DNA of 8,559 nt from Clostridia bacterium (GCA_900772475.1 CAAHEI010000004.1:1-8559), one strand, 5' to 3'; shown: positions 1 through 6,729, counted from the first letter of the stretch. Numbers and translations: made by a program. The notes: generated from the letters alone by a model not told the origin.

Positions 1-3
1 CAT
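1..3 (-). CDS. Start codon of a leftward gene, body outside window
   Basis: Bases 1-3 read CAT on the plus strand, an ATG on the minus strand. On that strand it is preceded by a purine-rich GAGAGG at good ribosome-binding distance. A sigma-A type promoter (58-86) points at it, with an expected leader of about 45 nt. Only the initiator codon is visible, so the product cannot be named. The alternative is that this CAT is chance and the promoter serves a start further left. Confidence 0.35.
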
Positions 4-57
4 ATACCTTTTTCCTCTCTTTCTTTAGTTTTTTACATAGAACTAGTACGTATTTTT

Positions 58-86
58 ATTATATTGTATATTTAATCTTTTTTCAA
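58..86 (-). promoter_or_regulatory. Sigma-A promoter for the leftward edge gene
   Basis: On the minus strand the sequence reads TTGAAA (86-81), a 17-nt spacer, then a perfect TATAAT (63-58). This is five of six at -35 and six of six at -10 with ideal spacing. Transcription should start near base 51 and run off the left edge. In such AT-rich DNA chance matches occur, but spacing and hexamers together make this one strong. Confidence 0.6.
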
Positions 87-175
87 TAACTATTTATAAT
101 CTTTCTGTATATTATATTGCTAATACAAATTGATTTTGTATTTTTGGTTAATTATACTCTGAATAGTAACTTTTA

Positions 176-204
176 TTGACAATGTTATAAAAAGAATATA
201 TACT
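176..204 (+). promoter_or_regulatory. Sigma-A promoter of the pentapeptide-repeat gene
   Basis: A perfect TTGACA (176-181) is followed after 17 nt by TATACT (199-204). Transcription should start at about base 211, which is also where the ribosome binding site GGTGA begins. The untranslated leader would be only about 10 nt. This promoter rules against the upstream TTG at 206 and ATG at 209 as start codons, because both would lie at or before the transcription start. Confidence 0.7.
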
Positions 205-220
205 TTTGATGGTGAATGAA

Positions 221-847
221 ATGAAAAAAATTAACAAAGAAAATCTTAAAGATTTAGAGAATATCGAGGAGTATTTAAATTCAAATTATATAATAAATAG
301 TATGAATATAAAGGAACAAAATTTATTTAATTATAATGCAGATGAATTAGAATTTTCATATTCATATTTTTATAATTCAAATATATTAAATTGTAATCTT
401 GAAAAAATATATATTAATAATTGCATATTTAAAAATTGCAACTTATCAAACTCCATTTTGCAGAAATCTACATTAAAAAATGTAACTTTTGAAAATTGCA
501 ACTTAGTTGGTGTAAATCTTTCTAATAGTTCATTAAGTAACGTTAACATTGAAAATTCTAAAGCAAATAGTATACTTTTTGATGATAGTAGAATAAATAA
601 TTTTAATGTTAATTCATCATTATTTAATATTTCTTCTTTTACTAATTGCAAATTTAAAAATATTAATTTAAGCAAAGTGGAGTTTACTGGTACAAATTTT
701 ACAAGCTCTTCTCTAAGCGGAATTGATTTTTCTTCTTGTAATATAGACTCAATAACAGTTATGCCAAATGATTTATATGGAGTAACATTCAATAATTTTC
801 AAGCTTTAGAGTATGTTAAATTACTTGGCATAAACATATCTGATTAA
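221..847 (+). CDS. Pentapeptide-repeat protein
   Basis: This is a 208-residue protein. From about residue 45 to 175 nearly every fifth residue is Leu, Phe, Ile or Val, within N/S/C-x-[L/F/I]-x-x units such as NCNLS, NCNLV and NCKFK. That periodicity is the mark of the right-handed quadrilateral beta-helix. Residues 1-40 are a charged, probably helical lead-in. The C-terminal stretch after residue 183 (NDLYGVTFNNFQALEYVKLL) resembles the closing segment of other Firmicute pentapeptide proteins. No signal peptide or membrane segment is seen, so it is probably cytosolic. The family includes DNA-mimic gyrase protectors (Qnr, MfpA), but most members have no known role and nothing here assigns one. 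The reading frame opens at TTG 206; ATG 221 is chosen because GGTGA lies 5 nt before it and the promoter places the transcript start near 211. The gene is monocistronic and ends at a hairpin shared with the convergent gene. Confidence 0.85.
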   Translation: MKKINKENLKDLENIEEYLNSNYIINSMNIKEQNLFNYNADELEFSYSYFYNSNILNCNLEKIYINNCIFKNCNLSNSILQKSTLKNVTFENCNLVGVNLSNSSLSNVNIENSKANSILFDDSRINNFNVNSSLFNISSFTNCKFKNINLSKVEFTGTNFTSSSLSGIDFSSCNIDSITVMPNDLYGVTFNNFQALEYVKLLGINISD

Positions 848-860
848 TTATTAAGTAATA

Positions 861-893
861 ATAAAGCCCAGATTATTTTAATCTGAGCTTTAT
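861..893. terminator. Bidirectional hairpin terminator between convergent genes
   Basis: ATAAAGC (861-867) pairs with GCTTTAT (887-893), and CAGATTA (869-875) with TAATCTG (879-885). There is a single C/A mismatch between the two stems and a TTT loop. The 14 pairs fit exactly between the stop codon at 847 and the opposing stop codon at 901. Neither side has a strong T run, so termination relies on AT-rich flanks. It should serve both strands. Confidence 0.75.
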
Positions 894-900
894 CTAATTA

Positions 901-1263
901 TTATATAGAACCTGAAATAATTTCTTGAAAGGAAGAGAAAATATCAATGTTCATACCATGTACAATGTTAAAAAGAAGTAATACCACGCACCAAGTAGCA
1001 CATCCAATAAGAGTGCTTCCCATTATAACATGCGATTTCTTAGGAAGACGGGATTTATTTAAAAAATAGAGAATAATCCCAATAAATGGCATTAGAAATG
1101 ACATCACTATCAAACCTACTCCACTTTTATCATTTTTGGCATATATTTCATTCACAATTTCATCATCTACATTTAATCCATTTGAATACACAAGCAATTC
1201 TTTACATCTTTCACAATAATGTCCTTTTCCACGAATATACTCACCACAATTTCTACAAAACAT
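901..1263 (-). CDS. Small zinc-ribbon membrane protein
   Basis: This is a 120-residue protein with an N-terminal zinc ribbon: C3-x2-C6 and C17-x2-C20, with the usual CRNCG and CERC knuckles. Two hydrophobic segments follow, at about 49-68 and 79-100, joined by a short basic loop (KSRLPKKS) that suggests the loop faces the cytoplasm. Zinc-ribbon plus membrane-segment proteins are common in Firmicutes and mostly uncharacterised, so no function is assigned. AAGGGGT lies 7 nt before the ATG. The gene follows the U32 gene after only 36 nt on the same strand, so the two are probably cotranscribed and end at the hairpin at 861-893. The link to the U32 protein may be only positional. Confidence 0.75.
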   Translation of the reverse strand: MFCRNCGEYIRGKGHYCERCKELLVYSNGLNVDDEIVNEIYAKNDKSGVGLIVMSFLMPFIGIILYFLNKSRLPKKSHVIMGSTLIGCATWCVVLLLFNIVHGMNIDIFSSFQEIISGSI

Positions 1264-1299
1264 ATTAACAACCCCTTAATATTATTATTGCAAATTCAA

Positions 1300-2556
1300 T
1301 TACTTTTTTCTTCTAATTACCGTACCAGTAATTAGTTTATTAAAAGGAATTTTAATTCTTACCTTTTGTCCTTTTTTACCAGGATTTATTGTTGGAATGC
1401 TTTCACCTGTATCTACATCATAGAGTTCCTCAATTTTAAACTTACCCACAGCTAAGGAGTTCCAAAATAAGACCTCAAGTCTATCACCAATGCTTAATTT
1501 ATTCTTAATTTCAACTAAATAAATGTAATTTTCCTCATCAAATACACCGATAATTTTTGCACCATACTCATAATTCATATTTTCACTTTTACCATCTAAA
1601 TCGTGTATATCTTGATTCTTATCATTAGTAAAATAGAATTCAGAAAGCCCCCTTGTCTTAACTTTTTCTAGTTCATCCAAATATTTTTCATAATGAAAAT
1701 CTAATTCTTTTCCTTTTTCCTTCAACTCATAGTATTCATCTATAGCTTGTCTATACGTTCTTACAACCGTTGCCAAATAATATTCGGTTTTAAGTCTACC
1801 TTCAATTTTTAAACTTTCCACACCCATATCTATAATAGCTGGAATTTGTTTAATAAGGCACATATCTTTTGAAGAAAATAAGTATGTACCTTTTTCATCA
1901 TAATCCAAATTTATTTTACTTTCAGGATTATTTACTTCACTTGCAGTTATATTATACTGCCATCTGCAAGGTTGTGCACAATCACCTTGATTTGCACAAC
2001 GATTTGCTAAATATTTACTTAGATAGCATCTTCCAGAATATGCGTAGCAAATTGCCCCATGTATAAACATCTCAACATCTAAATCCTTAGGTTTATTTTC
2101 CATTATATACTTTATCTTTTCTTTACTTAACTCTCTTGAAATAACTACTCTTTTAGCACCAAATTTTCTCCAAAATTCTGCTGCATGTAAACTTACAGTA
2201 TTTGCTTGTGTACTTATATGTATTTCCATATTTGGTGCTATATTTTTTATTGTATTTATAACTCCAACATCACTTGCAATTATTGCATCTGCTCCTAATT
2301 TATCTAATCTTTTAACTTCACTTTCAATTTCATTATAGTCTTCATCCATAGCATAAATATTTAATGCCACATATACTTTTTTACCTATACTATGTGCATA
2401 TTTTATTGTATCAGCAAGTGTATCACTGTTTATCTCAGCTCTTGTTCTAAGAGAAAGCTTTGATGTTCCAGCATATACTGCATCAGCACCATACATAAAA
2501 GCAATTTTTGCCTTTTCTAAACTTCCTGCAGGTGCTAGCAACTCTACTTTTTTCAT
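1300..2556 (-). CDS. U32 family protein (TrhP/YrrO-like, tRNA hydroxylation)
   Basis: This is a 418-residue protein of the collagenase-like U32 'peptidase' family. The N-terminus MKKVELLAPAGSLEKA is typical and fixes the start. The family signature is at 162-180: E-M-F-I-H-G, C170, then G-R-C177-Y-L-S. Further cysteines C187, C193 and C197 follow, in line with the Fe-S site proposed for TrhP. Residues 331-418 form the small beta C-terminal domain. Length is close to Bacillus YrrO/TrhP2 (about 420 residues). TrhP proteins support prephenate-dependent 5-hydroxyuridine formation at tRNA position 34; the sister RlhA modifies 23S rRNA. This Firmicute-type sequence fits TrhP better, but the paralogue cannot be proved here. 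Ribosome binding sequence AAGGAAGGA (2571-2579) lies a rather long 14 nt before the ATG. The IS110 remnant ends about 115 nt upstream and no clear promoter is visible between. Confidence 0.85.
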   Translation of the reverse strand: MKKVELLAPAGSLEKAKIAFMYGADAVYAGTSKLSLRTRAEINSDTLADTIKYAHSIGKKVYVALNIYAMDEDYNEIESEVKRLDKLGADAIIASDVGVINTIKNIAPNMEIHISTQANTVSLHAAEFWRKFGAKRVVISRELSKEKIKYIMENKPKDLDVEMFIHGAICYAYSGRCYLSKYLANRCANQGDCAQPCRWQYNITASEVNNPESKINLDYDEKGTYLFSSKDMCLIKQIPAIIDMGVESLKIEGRLKTEYYLATVVRTYRQAIDEYYELKEKGKELDFHYEKYLDELEKVKTRGLSEFYFTNDKNQDIHDLDGKSENMNYEYGAKIIGVFDEENYIYLVEIKNKLSIGDRLEVLFWNSLAVGKFKIEELYDVDTGESIPTINPGKKGQKVRIKIPFNKLITGTVIRRKK

Positions 2557-2670
2557 ATTTTTAATCTCATTCCTTCCTTGCCTTCACTAACATTTCGTAT
2601 TCGAAGGTACAAATCTTTATTAAAAATTCTTTAGATTAATTTAATTACCATAATTTGTAATAATATTTTT

Positions 2671-2785
2671 AGATGTATAGATAGACTAAAGATTACGTCG
2701 GGGTGAGTGGCGAATAATCATCACTTTTGCATTTAACAAAGTCTGTTAATCTGGCTTGGTACACGTAGTAAATGTCTATACATCT
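2671..2785 (+). ncRNA. Candidate IS110 bridge-RNA remnant (structured left end)
   Basis: This non-coding stretch lies directly 5' of the broken IS110 transposase. AGATGTATAGA (2671-2681) is perfectly complementary to TCTATACATCT (2775-2785), 11 bp. Nested inside are TACGT/ACGTA (2694-2698 with 2763-2767), GTGA/TCAC (2703-2706 with 2721-2724) and TTAACA/TGTTAA (2733-2738 with 2744-2749, 5-nt loop). The stretch is visibly richer in G and C than its flanks. In the IS110 group, unlike IS1111, the bridge RNA is encoded in the left end upstream of the transposase, so position and orientation fit. Exact ends, guide loops and expression are not determined. Confidence 0.5.
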
Positions 2786-2818
2786 TTATTTTTTATAACA
2801 AAATACCAAAAATTTGTT

Positions 2819-3201
2819 ACTTATTGTGGTATTGACGTTCATAAGAAAATATTAGTTGCTACAATAGCTACTACAGACAAACTTAAAATTACCACTTATC
2901 AAACCAAACAATTTTCCACTTTTACTAAACTAAAGATATTAATAAACTTAAACAATAGCTTATTAATAACAATTGCAAAGATGTCTGTATGAAATCCACT
3001 GGTAAGTATTGGATTCCTATTTTTAGCATTTTAGAAAATTCATGTAATGTCACTATTACTCATCCTAAATATATATTAAAGCTATTAGTAGTAAAAATTG
3101 TCCTTATTTTAAACTTCATTATGATGCCATCAAAAAACAAAAAACTAAAAAGCAATAATGCTATCAAGTTTTTAGAATCTCAAGACTACAAGGTTAGCTA
3201 A
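2819..3201 (+). pseudogene. IS110 transposase, frameshifted and internally deleted
   Basis: Four pieces can be recognised. The first is a RuvC-like N-terminus with YCGIDVHKK (first catalytic Asp kept) in frame 2, ending near 2955. The second, in frame 1, has INNNCKDVC, then MKSTGKYW, then THPKY, up to about 3080; the family motif is ESTGKYW, so the catalytic Glu is now Lys (codon AAA, 2992-2994). The third, in frame 3, is NCPYFKLHYDAIKK (about 3096-3137), from the C-terminal domain. The fourth, in frame 1, is NAIKFLESQDYKVS and the stop codon. The segment with the remaining DEDD aspartates and the conserved Ser region is missing. Intact members are about 400 residues, while only about 120 are left. 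Such a protein cannot catalyse transposition. Confidence 0.85.
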
Positions 3202-3303
3202 TTTTATTAATTGTTTGGTTATTTAATTTGATATATTATTCAATGAAACGCTTTTTTAGGGCTTTTATTTTTCATGCGAATTTATCCTTATTATTTTTCA
3301 ACC

Positions 3304-4032
3304 TTACCTCTCCTCATCATTATTTAACACATTAACTATTTCATTTCCAATCTTATCAAGACTATAATTTACTATAACTTTTGAATTATCACAAAAATAA
3401 TTTACGTACTTTATACTATCATTAACAGGAACAACTTCATTATTAATATGATGAAAAATTGTTACATTATTTAATTTTTTTCTACTTTTAAACAAATCTT
3501 TCCTTATTGTGTCGTTAAAAAAATCTATAATTTTTTTCATATCATTTGTACTTTGTTTTTTAGCATTTATTTTATATAAATCATTTAGATCATAAATTCC
3601 AATTTTAATTCTAAATAATTGTTTTATATTTATTGCTGGCGTATCCAAAACTATTCTTTCAAAATTTAAATCAAATTCTTGAATTGCAGCAAGAGTTATA
3701 TATGCACCTAAACCTGTTGATATTACATTCAGATTATAATTTGGATATTGCTCTTTTAAAAAACTATGTATAATGTTTAATCTATCCATGTACTTTTCTA
3801 AATTCACATTTTCCTTAAATTTATGCGAATATTTATACATTTTTCCATACTCAAAATAAACAACAGCATAATTATTTTCAATTAAGTTTGATATAATTAT
3901 TTTTAAAATCTTGGAGTATTTTTTTACCTTAAATCCTACACAAAGTATCACAATATCAGTTATCTTTTCTTTATTCTTAGGAAGATATATTAAATATTCA
4001 ATTTTATTTATATAAACTTTATTTTCTTTCAT
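3304..4032 (-). CDS. Alpha/beta-hydrolase-like protein lacking the catalytic triad
   Basis: This is a 242-residue protein without signal peptide or membrane segment. The fold is suggested by hydrophobic strands at about 26-33 and 55-60, a nucleophile-elbow-like VISTGLGAY at 103-111, FERIVLDTPA at 124-133 and the late strand NVTIFHHINNEVVPV at 189-203. In active relatives the elbow is G-x-S-x-G; here it reads S105-T-G107-L-G109, so Gly replaces the nucleophile. The late acid position has N198 instead of Asp, and no His follows in the C-terminal region. The protein is therefore probably a non-catalytic member, perhaps a binding protein; this is inferred from motifs only. The ATG overlaps the stop codon of the prepilin peptidase gene (TAATG), with GGAG 11 nt before it, so translation is probably coupled. 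It is the last gene of the operon; no convincing terminator is seen downstream. Confidence 0.65.
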   Translation of the reverse strand: MKENKVYINKIEYLIYLPKNKEKITDIVILCVGFKVKKYSKILKIIISNLIENNYAVVYFEYGKMYKYSHKFKENVNLEKYMDRLNIIHSFLKEQYPNYNLNVISTGLGAYITLAAIQEFDLNFERIVLDTPAINIKQLFRIKIGIYDLNDLYKINAKKQSTNDMKKIIDFFNDTIRKDLFKSRKKLNNVTIFHHINNEVVPVNDSIKYVNYFCDNSKVIVNYSLDKIGNEIVNVLNNDEER

Positions 4033-4775
4033 TATCTAAATTTCTCCATTAGAAAATATATAAAGTCTGTCATCAAAAGGCCTAAATAACTGCAAAAAGA
4101 AATAAAAATCTCAATTATTATATCAGGTCCTGTAAACATTAAAATTACAGTAGCAATTACAATGAATGGTCCAAAAGCAATGTATTCCTCTTTTTCTTTT
4201 CTTTTTACAATCATTACAATTATACCAATTACAGCTCCTATCATAAATGAAACTAATGTAATTACCAATATATTTTTAATACCAAAAAGAAGTCCAAGTG
4301 CAGCCATGAGTTTTACATCTCCAAGTCCCATACCTTCTTTTTTTAATATAATAAGAGCTATCAAGTTAAGAGAGTAAAATATTGCTCCACCAATTACTGC
4401 ACCAAGTAGATAGTTCCACCAATTTGATATATTAAAAAATATGTTTACAATACCACAAATAGCAATTAATATACTTACTTCATCTGGTATTAACTGATAC
4501 CTAAAGTCTATACAAAATGCAATTGAAAGTGAAAAAATAGTTACAAAATATATAACTGTGGTTATATTAAATCCTATAAAATATATAAGTAAATTAAAAA
4601 ATAATATATAAGTTAAAGAAAAAAGATAATCTATTTTAAAATTTTTTACCAAAGTACTAAAAAATTCTTTATATGTAATTTCTTCAGCTACAACAGGAGG
4701 AAGTTTTTTATTTAAATGTCCTGCAACTTGTCCAAAAAATAGTGCAAGTATTGTTGCTATAACATAATAAACCAT
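4032..4775 (-). CDS. Prepilin peptidase, A24 family
   Basis: This is a 247-residue integral membrane aspartic protease that cleaves the leader from type IV prepilins or similar pseudopilins at the cytoplasmic membrane face. Both catalytic aspartates are present: D90 in the D-x6-IPD context (CIDFRYQLIPDE) and D153 in the GxGD motif (GMGLGDVKLM). About seven or eight hydrophobic segments span the length. The N-terminal FGQVAGHLNKKLP (14-26) matches the GSFLNVVIYRLP region of PilD, but the four cysteines of the usual methyltransferase part are absent, so N-methylation is doubtful. No pilin or pilus ATPase gene lies in the window, so substrates must be encoded elsewhere. The start codon overlaps the yqeG stop codon as TAATG, preceded by AGGTGAT. 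It sits in the operon yqeG - prepilin peptidase - hydrolase-like gene. Confidence 0.9.
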   Translation of the reverse strand: MVYYVIATILALFFGQVAGHLNKKLPPVVAEEITYKEFFSTLVKNFKIDYLFSLTYILFFNLLIYFIGFNITTVIYFVTIFSLSIAFCIDFRYQLIPDEVSILIAICGIVNIFFNISNWWNYLLGAVIGGAIFYSLNLIALIILKKEGMGLGDVKLMAALGLLFGIKNILVITLVSFMIGAVIGIIVMIVKRKEKEEYIAFGPFIVIATVILMFTGPDIIIEIFISFCSYLGLLMTDFIYFLMEKFR

Positions 4776-5311
4776 TATTTATTATCACCTTCTGCCTTAT
4801 ACTTTTTTAATATAATTCTTTCCAACGGACGTTTTACTCTGCTAAGTACAGATTCACTTTTATTTATTGGAGTTACAAGTATTGTCTTTACTCCAAATCT
4901 ATTTCCTCCCCAAATATCAGTAAAAATTTGATCCCCTATCATTAATATATTTTCTCTTTTTACATCATTTCTTTCAATTACCTTCTTAAATCCTCTAAGC
5001 AACGGTTTTGTTGCATTAAACTCATAAGACATATTTAATTTTGTAGCAATTTCTCTTACTTTATCTCCAAAAGGTGAATTACTTAAAATACATAACTGAA
5101 TTTTATTATCTTTCATATTTTTTATCCAAGCTTTTAATTCTTTATTAAACTTTCTATTATTATCAATAAGGGTATTATCCATATCAAGTATTATTAACTT
5201 AATATTTTCTTTTTGTATAAGTTCATAAGGAATATATTCCACTTTTTCATAAATATATGAAGGATAAAATCTTTTAAAAAATCCTTTTTTCTTTTCAATT
5301 TTATATTCCAT
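4775..5311 (-). CDS. yqeG: YqeG family HAD phosphatase
   Basis: This is a 178-residue HAD class IIIA phosphatase, close to the length of Bacillus YqeG (about 170). Motif I is D43-M-D45-N-T47 (nucleophile and acid/base), motif II is S77 in LSNSP, motif III is K102 in ATKP, and motif IV is GD127-x4-D132 in MIGDQIFTD. No cap domain is present between motifs I and II. The basic C-terminus (RVKRPLERIILKKYK) matches the family. The substrate is not settled in general; related proteins act on small phosphorylated molecules such as phosphatidylglycerophosphate, so a lipid role is possible but not shown here. GGAG lies a long 14 nt before the ATG, and between them is the minimal frame ATG-ATG-TAA. It is the first gene of the three-gene operon and diverges from tyrS. 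Confidence 0.88.
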   Translation of the reverse strand: MEYKIEKKKGFFKRFYPSYIYEKVEYIPYELIQKENIKLIILDMDNTLIDNNRKFNKELKAWIKNMKDNKIQLCILSNSPFGDKVREIATKLNMSYEFNATKPLLRGFKKVIERNDVKRENILMIGDQIFTDIWGGNRFGVKTILVTPINKSESVLSRVKRPLERIILKKYKAEGDNK

Positions 5312-5345
5312 AATTTACATCATTTCTCCAATTAATTATACATAT

Positions 5346-5374
5346 ATCTTACTATATTTTAGCATTTTTTTCAA
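5346..5374 (-). promoter_or_regulatory. Likely promoter of the yqeG operon
   Basis: On the minus strand TTGAAA (5374-5369) is followed by 17 nt and TAAGAT (5351-5346), giving a transcription start near 5339 and a leader of about 28 nt. The -10 matches only four of six positions. A perfect TATAAT (5340-5335) nearby lacks a good -35 and is the alternative. Confidence 0.4.
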
Positions 5375-5421
5375 GAAATTTTATATATTTATTAATTTAA
5401 TATTGTATTTTACAAAAAATC

Positions 5422-5450
5422 TTTAAAATGTATTTAAAATATGGTATAAT
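5422..5450 (+). promoter_or_regulatory. tyrS promoter with extended -10
   Basis: TTTAAA (5422-5427), 17 nt, then a perfect TATAAT (5445-5450) preceded by TGG, an extended -10 (TGnTATAAT). Transcription should start near 5457, leaving a leader of about 24 nt. That is far too short for a T-box, and no T-box sequence (AGGGTGGNACCGCG-like) is seen in this intergenic region. Confidence 0.65.
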
Positions 5451-5480
5451 TTAAAAAGTAACTAGAAAGGATTTGATTTA

Positions 5481-6725
5481 ATGGATAACATAGAAAACAA
5501 GTCAATTTATGAAGTATTAAAAGAAAGAGATTTAATAAAGCAAATTGCCTTTGAAGATGAATTTATAGAACTTTCAAAGGACAAAAAAACTTTTGTATAT
5601 TTAGGAATAGATCCTACTGCTGATAGCATACATATAGGTCACTTTATTCCACTTATGATGATGTCATATTTTCAAAAATGTGGACATACACCTATAATTC
5701 TTGTAGGAGGTGGAACTGCTCTTATAGGGGACCCTAGTGGGAAGACAGATATGAGAAAAATGCTTACAAAAGAAGATATACAAAACAATGTTAACAGTAT
5801 AAAAAAACAAATAGAAAAATTTATCTCTTTTGAAGGAGATAATGCAGCAATAATTGTTAATAATGCAGATTGGATTTTAGATTTAAATTATATGGATTTT
5901 ATCCGTACATATGGTGTTCACTTTAATATAAACAGAATGCTTGCAGCAGAATGTTTTAAACAAAGAATGGAAAAAGGACTTACTTTTTTTGAATTAAATT
6001 ATATGCTTATGCAAAGTTACGACTTTTTACATTTATTTGAAACTAAAAACTGTCAAGTTGAAATAGGTGGAGATGATCAATGGTCTAATATGCTTGCAGG
6101 TGTTGATTTAATTCGTAAAATACACAAGAAGGGAAGTTTTTGCCTTACTTGCCCACTTCTTTTAAATGCTGATGGAGTAAAAATGGGAAAAACAGTAAAT
6201 GGTGCTTTATGGCTTGATAGTAAAAAAACAAGCCCATATGAATTTTATCAATATTGGAGAAACATTCGTGATAGCGAAGTATATGATGTTTTAAGAATGC
6301 TTACATATATTCCTATGGATGAAGTTAAAAGACTTTCTTCACTTGATGGAGAGAAAATAAATGAAGCAAAAAAAATAGCAGCATTTGAAATTACAAAACT
6401 AATTCATGGCGAAGAAGAAGCATTAAAGGCAAAGGAAAGTGCTGAAGCTCTATTTGAAAAAGATAAAAACTCAGCAAATATGCCAACTTTTGATGCCAGT
6501 TCTCTATTTACAAATAATGATAACATAACACTTATTGATATATTAGTAGAATCAAAAACAGTTTCCTCTAAATCACAAGCTAGAACTCTTATAGAGCAAG
6601 GTGGTATTTCAATAAATGATGAAAAAATAACAGATACTAAATATATTTTAAAAAAATCAGAATTTGAGGATAATTTCTTTATTCTAAAAAAAGGTAAAAA
6701 AACTTTTATAAAAATTACATTCTAA
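5481..6725 (+). CDS. tyrS: Tyrosyl-tRNA synthetase
   Basis: This is a 414-residue class I synthetase that charges tRNA-Tyr with tyrosine in the cytoplasm. The Rossmann core carries the HIGH motif at 51-54 (PTADSIHIGH), the tyrosine-pocket segment MQSYDFLHL (177-185), GGDDQWSN (197-204) and the signature loop K234-M-G-K-T238 in place of KMSKS, a common variant. The C-terminal S4-like RNA-binding domain spans about 348-410 (TLIDILVESKTVSSKSQARTLI begins it). Length agrees with Bacillus TyrS (about 420). AAAGGA lies 9 nt before the ATG, and the promoter at 5422-5450 is its own. The gene stands alone and ends at the hairpin at 6730-6757. There is no sign of truncation or transfer, and codon use matches the neighbours. 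Confidence 0.97.
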   Translation: MDNIENKSIYEVLKERDLIKQIAFEDEFIELSKDKKTFVYLGIDPTADSIHIGHFIPLMMMSYFQKCGHTPIILVGGGTALIGDPSGKTDMRKMLTKEDIQNNVNSIKKQIEKFISFEGDNAAIIVNNADWILDLNYMDFIRTYGVHFNINRMLAAECFKQRMEKGLTFFELNYMLMQSYDFLHLFETKNCQVEIGGDDQWSNMLAGVDLIRKIHKKGSFCLTCPLLLNADGVKMGKTVNGALWLDSKKTSPYEFYQYWRNIRDSEVYDVLRMLTYIPMDEVKRLSSLDGEKINEAKKIAAFEITKLIHGEEEALKAKESAEALFEKDKNSANMPTFDASSLFTNNDNITLIDILVESKTVSSKSQARTLIEQGGISINDEKITDTKYILKKSEFEDNFFILKKGKKTFIKITF

Positions 6726-6729
6726 ATTT

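Larger units (their letters stand above)
2671..3201 (+). mobile_element. Degenerate IS110-family insertion sequence
   Basis: The remnant consists of a structured non-coding left end (2671-2785) and a truncated transposase (2819-3201). IS110 elements lack long terminal inverted repeats and usually make no clear target duplication, so the true ends cannot be set from this copy. The right end may extend to about 3280, where a weak ATGAAA/TTTCAT inverted repeat occurs (3243-3248 with 3270-3275). The element lies between the U32 gene and the end of the prepilin-peptidase operon and disrupts no recognisable gene. Confidence 0.75.

Noticed and set aside
370..792. 140-codon frame opposite the pentapeptide-repeat gene
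   Set aside because: It is the antisense shadow of the repeats; its Leu-rich periodicity mirrors the Asn/Leu pattern of the real gene and it has no ribosome binding site.
2700..2712. Resemblance of GGGTGAGTGGCGAA to a piece of 16S rRNA
   Set aside because: The match is about a dozen bases, the order of the surrounding 16S motifs is not kept, and the segment fits the IS110 left-end fold.
2756..2992. 78-codon frame as a free-standing small gene
   Set aside because: Its GIDVHKK segment is the N-terminus of an IS110 transposase; the first codons lie in the non-coding left end, and the frame breaks before ESTGKYW.
2989..3201. 70-codon frame as a small gene
   Set aside because: It starts inside the transposase motif (M)KSTGKYW and continues through deletion junctions, so it is a piece of the pseudogene.
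3243..3275. Terminator of the yqeG operon
   Set aside because: The only inverted repeat is ATGAAA/TTTCAT with a 21-base loop; it is too weak and may belong to the IS110 right end.
5312..5480. T-box or other riboswitch before tyrS
   Set aside because: The promoter leaves about 24 nt of leader and no T-box consensus or specifier hairpin is present.
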